Positions 1 to 4,415 of a stretch of 6,304 nucleotides of DNA are shown here, in pieces. The DNA is taken from the NCBI GenBank assembly GCA_002780805.1, contig PEUD01000049.1, positions 1-6,304 of the forward strand. The letters are read 5' to 3'. A model generated the notes under the pieces. The model did not search any database and was not told the origin of the DNA. It worked only from the letters and a program-made list of their open reading frames with translations. The position numbers and the translations under genes were made by a program. The stretch is from Candidatus Omnitrophica bacterium CG02_land_8_20_14_3_00__42_8. Lineage in GTDB: Bacteria; Omnitrophota; Gorgyraeia; Gorgyraeales; Gorgyraeaceae. Within the stretch, counting starts at the first letter, position 1; every line of letters starts with the position of its first letter.

Positions 1-519
1 AGACACTCTCAGCCCTTCGTCTCCAGCGATCTTATTTACGGAGTCTGTAAGATTGCCTATTTTTTCTATAAGCTCTTTCGTGGACCTGGCCATTTCTTCT
101 GTGGATACAGGGTCCTGTCCTCTTAGCGTGTCTCCTTTTTGCAGGAGCCTCGTATCCCTGGTGCCTGGGGATATCTCCAGATATTTCTCGCCTAAAAGTC
201 CGAGCGTATTGATGGCTGCTTTTGCGTTTTCGTTAATCCATGTATTCTGGGATACCCAGACATTCAATTTAACGAGGGGTTTGTTTTCTTTTTCGTCAAA
301 ATAAACATTTATATCCTGCACTTCGCCAACCTGAACCCCGGAATAACGCACAGGCGCTCCTATACCTATGCCGTTTGCGAAACTAAAAACCACATTAAGA
401 TTATACCCGCGTTTTACGCTGTAAAAATTGCCTATAGAGAATATTATTACGGAAAGTATCACTATCCCTATGAAAATAAATATGCCCACCTTCAATTCAA
501 AATTCATTCTTGTAAACAT
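1..519 (-). CDS. mlaD: MlaD-like MCE-domain lipid-binding protein (3' end outside the window)
   Basis: This is the substrate-binding subunit of a Mla-type phospholipid ABC transporter. It is anchored in the inner membrane, and its MCE domain forms a periplasmic ring on the MlaE permease. The first 173 codons are visible and no stop is reached. Residues 11-30 form one hydrophobic membrane anchor (starting VGIFIFIG), with a short positive N-terminus. An MCE domain spans about residues 39-120, with the family hallmarks GAPVRYSGVQVGEV (54-67) and GLLGEKYLEISPG (107-119). A likely helical, charged stretch follows from about 138. The ATG at 519 was chosen because AGGAGGA lies 4 bases upstream; the Met at residue 5 would be too far from it. 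E. coli MlaD is about 183 aa, so this protein may be similar or longer. It lies downstream of mlaF, separated by a repeat-filled gap. The family call is firm. The direction of lipid transport cannot be read from the sequence. Confidence 0.9.
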   Translation of the reverse strand, partial: MFTRMNFELKVGIFIFIGIVILSVIIFSIGNFYSVKRGYNLNVVFSFANGIGIGAPVRYSGVQVGEVQDINVYFDEKENKPLVKLNVWVSQNTWINENAKAAINTLGLLGEKYLEISPGTRDTRLLQKGDTLRGQDPVSTEEMARSTKELIEKIGNLTDSVNKIAGDEGLRVS

Positions 520-523
520 TATA

Positions 524-530
524 TCCTCCT
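524..530 (-). promoter_or_regulatory. Strong Shine-Dalgarno site of mlaD
   Basis: AGGAGGA on the minus strand lies 4 bases before the ATG at 519. It is the closest match to the anti-Shine-Dalgarno consensus in the window and fixes the mlaD start. It lies just outside the repeat element, so mlaD translation need not be coupled to mlaF. Confidence 0.8.
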
Positions 531-587
531 GCTCTCTTTGTTAATCGCGGAAATACGCTGAAGCTGGCCCTCACTTTGTTCGGAGCA

Positions 588-637
588 GACGCAGAAAAAC
601 GCTGAAATCAACGTGAGTTTCCGCGTAGTTCTGCGTC
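588..637. repeat. Inner imperfect hairpin of the repeat element
   Basis: GACGCAGAA at 588-596 is perfectly complementary to TTCTGCGTC at 629-637. After a two-base mismatch the stem continues with ACGC (599-602) against GCGT (623-626), then one mismatch, then GAAA (604-607) against TTTC (618-621). The loop lies around 608-617. This makes a long stem-loop, possible in DNA or in the operon RNA. Confidence 0.7.
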
Positions 638-659
638 CCGCCAACGAAACAATGGCGGG
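637..659. repeat. Short GC-rich hairpin CCCGCCA / TGGCGGG
   Basis: CCCGCCA at 637-643 pairs perfectly with TGGCGGG at 653-659 across a nine-base loop. In the direction of transcription (minus strand) it is followed by ACGCAGAAC and not by a T-run, so it does not look like an intrinsic terminator. It shares one base with the neighbouring 588-637 hairpin, so the two may stack or compete. Confidence 0.65.
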
Positions 660-681
660 CTTCTGCGTAGTTCCGCGATTA

Positions 682-1431
682 TCACGCGTCCTCCGTTATC
701 GGTCCCCTTGCCGCGCCTGTTATGAACTGTTTCACTATCGGATCTTTTGTATTTTTTATCTCTTCGGGAGCGCCGATTTCGATAATCTTACCTTTATACA
801 GCATCGCGATTCTATCGGCTATTTTATAAGCGCTCACCATGTCATGAGTAACGACTATAGACGTAACGTTCAATTTACTATTCAAATCTATTATAAGGCC
901 ATTTATCGCGTCCGCCATTATCGGATCAAGCCCTGTGGTAGGCTCATCATATAATATAATCCTAGGATTATTGCAGATGGCCCGCGCCAGTCCGACTCTT
1001 TTTTTCATGCCTCCGCTCAGTTCAGAGGGCATCAGATTCTCTACGCCTTTCAACCCCACGAGTTCCAGGGAATTTGCGACTTTTTTCCGGATCTCCCCCC
1101 CAGACATGTCAGTATGTTCTCTCAGCGTAAACCCTACGTTTTCGCCTACTGTCATTGAATCAAATAAAGCGGATCCCTGAAAAAGCATGCCAAAACTAAG
1201 CCTGAGCTTATCCAGCTCATACTCTTCAAGCCTTGTCATGTCATTCCCGTCCAAGATAACCTGGCCCATGTCAGGTTTTATGAGCCCTATGATATGTTTT
1301 AAAAGAACGCTTTTCCCGCAGCCTGAACGGCCTATGATAACAATGACCTCGCCTGAATTTATAATAAGGTTCAGATTATCCAAAACTTTTGAACTTGTGA
1401 ATGATTTCGAAAGATTAATGATTTCTATCAT
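682..1431 (-). CDS. mlaF: MlaF-like ABC transporter ATP-binding protein (phospholipid transport)
   Basis: This is the cytoplasmic ATPase that drives the MlaE permease in the MCE/Mla phospholipid transporter. At 249 aa it is complete and close to the family's usual size (E. coli about 269). All nucleotide-binding motifs are present: Walker A GRSGCGKS (34-41), Q-loop in GMLFQGSALFD (Q85), ABC signature LSGGM (138-142), Walker B ILYDEP (159-164), D-loop TTGLDP (165-170) and switch His196 in VTHDM. The GMLFQGSALFDSMTV stretch and the SELSGGMKKRVGLARA region are typical of the MlaF/Ttg2A branch among ABC ATPases. It begins 18 bases after the ruvB stop, in the same reading frame. No good Shine-Dalgarno precedes the ATG (only GGGG about 13 bases upstream), so translation may be coupled to ruvB. 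The TGA stop abuts the repeat element. Its permease partner, mlaE, lies upstream on the other side of ruvCAB. Confidence 0.93.
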   Translation of the reverse strand: MIEIINLSKSFTSSKVLDNLNLIINSGEVIVIIGRSGCGKSVLLKHIIGLIKPDMGQVILDGNDMTRLEEYELDKLRLSFGMLFQGSALFDSMTVGENVGFTLREHTDMSGGEIRKKVANSLELVGLKGVENLMPSELSGGMKKRVGLARAICNNPRIILYDEPTTGLDPIMADAINGLIIDLNSKLNVTSIVVTHDMVSAYKIADRIAMLYKGKIIEIGAPEEIKNTKDPIVKQFITGAARGPITEDA

Positions 1432-1449
1432 ATTCTTTATTGGCCCCTG

Positions 1450-2490
1450 CTAAAATAATTCTTTCTGCGACTCCTTTTTATACACTATCTTTAAATGATC
1501 GTACGCCAGCTTCGTGACTTCCCTGCCTCTCGGCGTGCGTTTCAAGAAACCTATCTTCAATAAAAACGGCTCCACCACGTCAACGATTGTATCGCTTTCT
1601 TCATTTAGAGTGGCTGCAAGCGATTCTATGCCCACAGGTCCGCCGTCATAAAAATCAATTATCGCCTTGATAACTTTTCTGTCTATATCATCCAGGCCGG
1701 CTGAATCTATCCTGTGCGACGCAAGGCCGCTGACAGCGGCCTCTTTGTCTATTTTCTTATTACCTTTCACCTCGCTGTAATCCCTGACTCTTCTAAGGAG
1801 CCTGTTAGCTACGCGGGGCGTTCCGCGTGAACGGCCCGCAATCTCAACAGCCGCATCCTCGTTGAGAGATATATTTAAAAGCTCTGCGGAACGCTTTATT
1901 ATCTTAACAAGGTCGTCTCTCTCATAAAAATCCAGATGATAGAACATGCCGAATCTGCTTCTTAAAGGCGCGCTTAATAATCCGGCGCGGGTCGTGGCGC
2001 CTATAAGCGTAAATCTTTTTAAGTTGAATTTTATGGTCTTTGCGTAAGGCCCTTTGTCTATCAGAAAATCTATCTGGTAATTTTCCATCGCGGGGTATAT
2101 GAATTCCTCCACTACCTTTGAAAGCCTGTGAATCTCGTCTATAAAAAGTATGTCGCCTTCCCCCAGATTAGTAAGTATACCGACCAGATCTCCCGCCCTT
2201 TCTATGGCCGGGCCTGATGTAGCGGTAATCTTGGAACCCATCTCATGGCCTATTATATGAGCAAGGGTTGTCTTACCCAGCCCAGGAGGCCCTGAAAGCA
2301 GGATATGCTCAAGGCTTTCTTTTCTTTTCTTCGCAGCTTTCATAGCGATATTTATATTTTCAATTACGTGCTTTTGGCCTACGAAATTTTTCAAACTCTC
2401 CGGCCTTAGAGAAATATTGAATACAGTCTCTTCCTCAGCCTCCTCGCCTATAATCAACTGCTCCCTGTCGTCTTTAGGTTTAATATCCAT
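1450..2490 (-). CDS. ruvB: RuvB, Holliday junction branch-migration ATPase
   Basis: RuvB is the AAA+ motor that assembles as hexamers on RuvA-bound Holliday junctions and pumps DNA during recombinational repair. From the chosen start the protein is 346 aa, within the family's normal range (about 335-350). Visible motifs are: the N-terminal SLRPESLKNFVGQ signature (27-39), Walker A GPPGLGKT (67-74), Walker B ILFIDEIH (114-121), sensor 1 GATTR (164-168), arginine-finger region LRSRFG (176-181), sensor 2 region RGTPRVANRLLRRVRD (222-237), and the C-terminal winged-helix DNA-binding domain with KRTPRGR (317-323). The ATG at 2490 is preferred because GGAG (2500-2503) sits 9 bases upstream. A GTG at 2496, adding two residues, is only 3 bases from it. 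The gene follows ruvA after 29 bases and ends in TAG, 18 bases before mlaF. Confidence 0.97.
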   Translation of the reverse strand: MDIKPKDDREQLIIGEEAEEETVFNISLRPESLKNFVGQKHVIENINIAMKAAKKRKESLEHILLSGPPGLGKTTLAHIIGHEMGSKITATSGPAIERAGDLVGILTNLGEGDILFIDEIHRLSKVVEEFIYPAMENYQIDFLIDKGPYAKTIKFNLKRFTLIGATTRAGLLSAPLRSRFGMFYHLDFYERDDLVKIIKRSAELLNISLNEDAAVEIAGRSRGTPRVANRLLRRVRDYSEVKGNKKIDKEAAVSGLASHRIDSAGLDDIDRKVIKAIIDFYDGGPVGIESLAATLNEESDTIVDVVEPFLLKIGFLKRTPRGREVTKLAYDHLKIVYKKESQKELF

Positions 2491-2499
2491 AAACACCTG

Positions 2500-2503
2500 C
2501 TCC
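2500..2503 (-). promoter_or_regulatory. Shine-Dalgarno site that decides the ruvB start
   Basis: GGAG on the minus strand is 9 bases from the ATG at 2490 but only 3 bases from the competing in-frame GTG at 2496. This supports the shorter RuvB. Confidence 0.55.
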
Positions 2504-2519
2504 GTAAAGTTACAAGATG

Positions 2520-3143
2520 TTATTTCTTTATCTTCTGTTTATACACTTCGTTTAAAAGTTCTTCCGCTGTTTTTATTTCCGGGTTGCGTTTTAATGCCTC
2601 GTCCAGCATGTTATTGGCCTCAAATTTTTTATACTCAAGCTGCAATAAAACGCCCATCGCTTCGTCTTTTATACCAAGCTTGCCTGCGAAAGCCCCTGTT
2701 CCGGTATCCTGTAGAAGCCCGAATTTTCCAACCTTACCCTGAAGTTTCGCGATAATCTCTCTCGCCCTCTGTTCTCCTATACCGGGCAAAGATTTTAAAA
2801 AAGGTATGTCTGACATATCGATGGCCCGGGCAATCATGGATATCGGCATCTTCAATGCCCTTACCGCGGCCTTGGGCCCGATACCTGAAACCGTTATAAA
2901 CTTTTCAAAAAATTCTTTTTCTATTTCATTCAAAAAACCTATCAGAACCTGGAACCCCTTGGACGGTTCCACCTGAAGATAGTGGTACGTAATAAGAGAG
3001 ATAGACCCATCCGGTTGTATATTATTTTCAAGACACTGCATTACGGCGCCCGGGATAAGCACTTCGTAACATATGCCGTTTATATCCAGCACTACCGAGT
3101 ATTCTTTTTTTTCTACTATTTTACCTGAAACCCTGCAGATCAT
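2520..3143 (-). CDS. ruvA: RuvA, Holliday junction-binding subunit of RuvAB
   Basis: RuvA binds four-way DNA junctions as a tetramer and loads and activates the RuvB motor. The protein is 207 aa, normal for the family (about 190-205). Domain I is an OB-like N-terminal domain (about 1-62, beginning MICRVSGKIV). Domain II holds two helix-hairpin-helix motifs, VSGIGPKAA (85-93) and LPGIGEQRA (119-127). Domain III is a small helical C-terminal RuvB-contacting domain (about 155-207), reached through a flexible Gly-rich linker. The frame stays open further upstream to an ATG at 3203, but the RuvA family starts at the equivalent of this Met, and GGGGG lies 7 bases before the ATG at 3143. The first 23 bases overlap the end of ruvC, which suggests translational coupling. 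ruvB follows directly. The second HhH motif is slightly divergent (EQRAREI after GIG), but nothing essential is missing. Confidence 0.95.
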   Translation of the reverse strand: MICRVSGKIVEKKEYSVVLDINGICYEVLIPGAVMQCLENNIQPDGSISLITYHYLQVEPSKGFQVLIGFLNEIEKEFFEKFITVSGIGPKAAVRALKMPISMIARAIDMSDIPFLKSLPGIGEQRAREIIAKLQGKVGKFGLLQDTGTGAFAGKLGIKDEAMGVLLQLEYKKFEANNMLDEALKRNPEIKTAEELLNEVYKQKIKK

Positions 3144-3621
3144 TTCTATGCCCCCATATGTTGGCATGCGTAATCGCGAGAGCCAAAGCGTCCGTAATGT
3201 CAAACGGTTCAGGCGGGTTCTTCAGCCCCAATAAACTTGCAACAGTTCTCTGCATTTGTTCCTTTGAAGCCCTGCCGCGTCCGGTAATTGCCTTTTTTAT
3301 CTTTGTAGTAGGGTAATTTACAAGCGCGACATTCCGATGCTCAACCGCGAGGCATATCGCGCCCCGGCCGTGGGCCATTAATATAGACGTCTTCGGATGT
3401 TTGTAATGAGAATATAGCTCTTCCAGGACAACTGCTTCGGGCATTGTATCTTTTATTAAATCCGTGACTTTTTTATAAATACCTGCCAGCCTTTTTTCCA
3501 TTTTATCTTTCGCGTTAGACCTTATAACGCCCGCTTCTATCAATCTGACATTATTCCCATCGGCCTCTATGAGGCCGTAACCCGTAATCCCAAGACCCGG
3601 ATCTATTCCTAATATTCTCAT
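3121..3621 (-). CDS. ruvC: RuvC, Holliday junction resolvase (crossover junction endonuclease)
   Basis: RuvC is a dimeric, Mg2+-dependent endonuclease that cuts Holliday junctions symmetrically to finish recombination. The protein is 166 aa, within the normal range (about 160-190), with an RNase H-like fold. The four acidic catalytic residues are recognisable: Asp7 in GIDPGLGITGYG, Glu67 in VVLEELY, and Asp141 and Asp144 in FDITDALALAITH. The conserved stretch AITGRGRASKEQM (111-123) is also present. The ATG at 3621 starts one base after the mlaE stop, with no clear Shine-Dalgarno sequence, so reinitiation or coupling from mlaE is likely. Its 3' end overlaps ruvA. The usual ruvC neighbour yebC is not present here; mlaE takes that place. 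Confidence 0.96.
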   Translation of the reverse strand: MRILGIDPGLGITGYGLIEADGNNVRLIEAGVIRSNAKDKMEKRLAGIYKKVTDLIKDTMPEAVVLEELYSHYKHPKTSILMAHGRGAICLAVEHRNVALVNYPTTKIKKAITGRGRASKEQMQRTVASLLGLKNPPEPFDITDALALAITHANIWGHRNDLQGFR

Positions 3622-3622
3622 T

Positions 3623-4405
3623 TTACGGAAATATGAAATAAAATAACGCGGTGAAAAGACAGTCAGCCGCGATTATTAAAATAAATGAAATAACAACGGA
3701 CCTTGTAGTGGCCTTACCCACGCCTTCGGCCCCGCCTTCCGTAATAAAACCTTCATAGCACGAAATTACGCATATAATCACGGCGAATATAAACGATTTG
3801 AAAAGCCCTGTGAATAAATCCTTGAACGCGAGTGTATCAAATGTCATTTTCCAGTATATGGTAGCCCCTATCAAAAGTTTATACACCCCTATGAGATAAC
3901 CGCCTATTATGCCTATAAAATCAGCGTAAACCGTAAGTATGGGCAGCATGATACATAGCGCCAGAAACCTGGGCACGACAAGATATTTTACGGGATTTGC
4001 GGCAAGGGTCCTTAAGGCGTCTATCTGCTCGCTCACTTTCATTGTCCCGAGCTCCGCGGTGATGCCGGCCCCTACCCTGCCCGCGATAACAAGGGCTGTT
4101 AAGACCGGCCCGAGTTCCCGCAGCATAGAAAGCGCCACAAGGCTTGATATGTACATCTGAGCGTTCATTTTAGTCAATTGATACGCGCTCTGAAGCGCCA
4201 GCACCATTCCGGTAAATAACGCAACCATGGAAACTATAGGAAAACTCATGACACCTATCTTGTGCATCTGAATAATCCATTCTTTTCTTCTGAAAGGCAG
4301 GACAAATACCTGAAATACTGTAGTGACCATCAGATTAAAAGTGCCGCCTATGTAAATAAAAAAACGCAGCGCCTTTGCCCCAATATCTTTTATCCACTCC
4401 CGCAT
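3623..4405 (-). CDS. mlaE: MlaE-family ABC transporter permease (phospholipid transport)
   Basis: This is the inner-membrane permease of the Mla/MCE phospholipid transporter. It pairs with the MlaF ATPase inside the cell and a ring of MlaD outside. The protein is 260 aa, the normal size (E. coli 260). It has a hydrophobic N-terminal interfacial segment (about 15-38) and membrane segments at roughly 52-72, 143-163, 164-180, 203-220 and 236-258. Family signatures are LRELGPVLTALVIAGRVGAG (95-114) followed by AELGTMKVSEQIDAL (117-131), and GAEGVGKATTRSVV (225-238). The ATG at 4405 was chosen because AGAGG lies 5 bases upstream. A TTG at 4429 would add eight residues but would overlap clpC, and no ribosome binding site is seen for it. 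It starts 10 bases after the clpC stop and ends one base before ruvC. It is separated from mlaF and mlaD by ruvCAB. Confidence 0.94.
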   Translation of the reverse strand: MREWIKDIGAKALRFFIYIGGTFNLMVTTVFQVFVLPFRRKEWIIQMHKIGVMSFPIVSMVALFTGMVLALQSAYQLTKMNAQMYISSLVALSMLRELGPVLTALVIAGRVGAGITAELGTMKVSEQIDALRTLAANPVKYLVVPRFLALCIMLPILTVYADFIGIIGGYLIGVYKLLIGATIYWKMTFDTLAFKDLFTGLFKSFIFAVIICVISCYEGFITEGGAEGVGKATTRSVVISFILIIAADCLFTALFYFIFP

Positions 4406-4410
4406 AAATA

Positions 4411-4415
4411 CCTCT
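4411..4415 (-). promoter_or_regulatory. Shine-Dalgarno site that decides the mlaE start
   Basis: AGAGG on the minus strand occupies half of the 10-base clpC-mlaE gap, 5 bases before the ATG at 4405. It supports that start over the upstream TTG. Confidence 0.6.

Larger units (their letters stand above)
541..682. repeat. Palindromic repeat element filling the mlaF-mlaD gap
   Basis: The element is bounded by imperfect terminal inverted repeats. Bases 541-562 match the reverse complement of 661-682 at 19 of 22 positions, including a perfect TAATCGCGGAA. Inside are four copies of a 17-base motif with consensus CGCRGAAMWACGCWGAA up to one or two changes: 546-562 and 590-606 on the plus strand, and 619-635 and 661-677 on the minus strand. 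Each copy is itself a near-repeat of the half-unit CGCnGAA. The arrangement forms a nested palindrome with two further hairpins inside. There is no open reading frame of its own that looks real. It reads as a small non-autonomous or REP/MITE-like intergenic element, or as a structured RNA segment within the operon transcript. No target-site duplication is obvious. The right edge touches the mlaF stop codon (682-684). Apart from this element, the 520-681 gap holds only the mlaD ribosome binding site. Confidence 0.75.

Noticed and set aside
637..659. GC-rich hairpin as an intrinsic terminator after mlaF
   Set aside because: No T-run follows the stem on the minus (transcribed) strand, and the hairpin is part of a larger symmetric repeat.
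541..682. CRISPR-like repeats
   Set aside because: The repeated motifs are inverted as well as direct, are only 17 bases long, and have no regular spacers.
613..954. Plus-strand open frame of 113 codons overlapping the repeat element and the end of mlaF
   Set aside because: It is largely antisense to a confident ABC ATPase, resembles no family, and starts within the palindromic repeat.
1432..1452. RuvB-MlaF fusion by TAG readthrough (same frame, 18 bases apart)
   Set aside because: Both proteins are full length with normal ends, and a fusion would join unrelated functions. Short in-frame gaps arise by chance one time in three.
3144..3203. Longer RuvA with a 20-residue N-terminal extension
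   Set aside because: The extension lies wholly within ruvC coding sequence, and RuvA proteins start at the equivalent of the Met at 3143.
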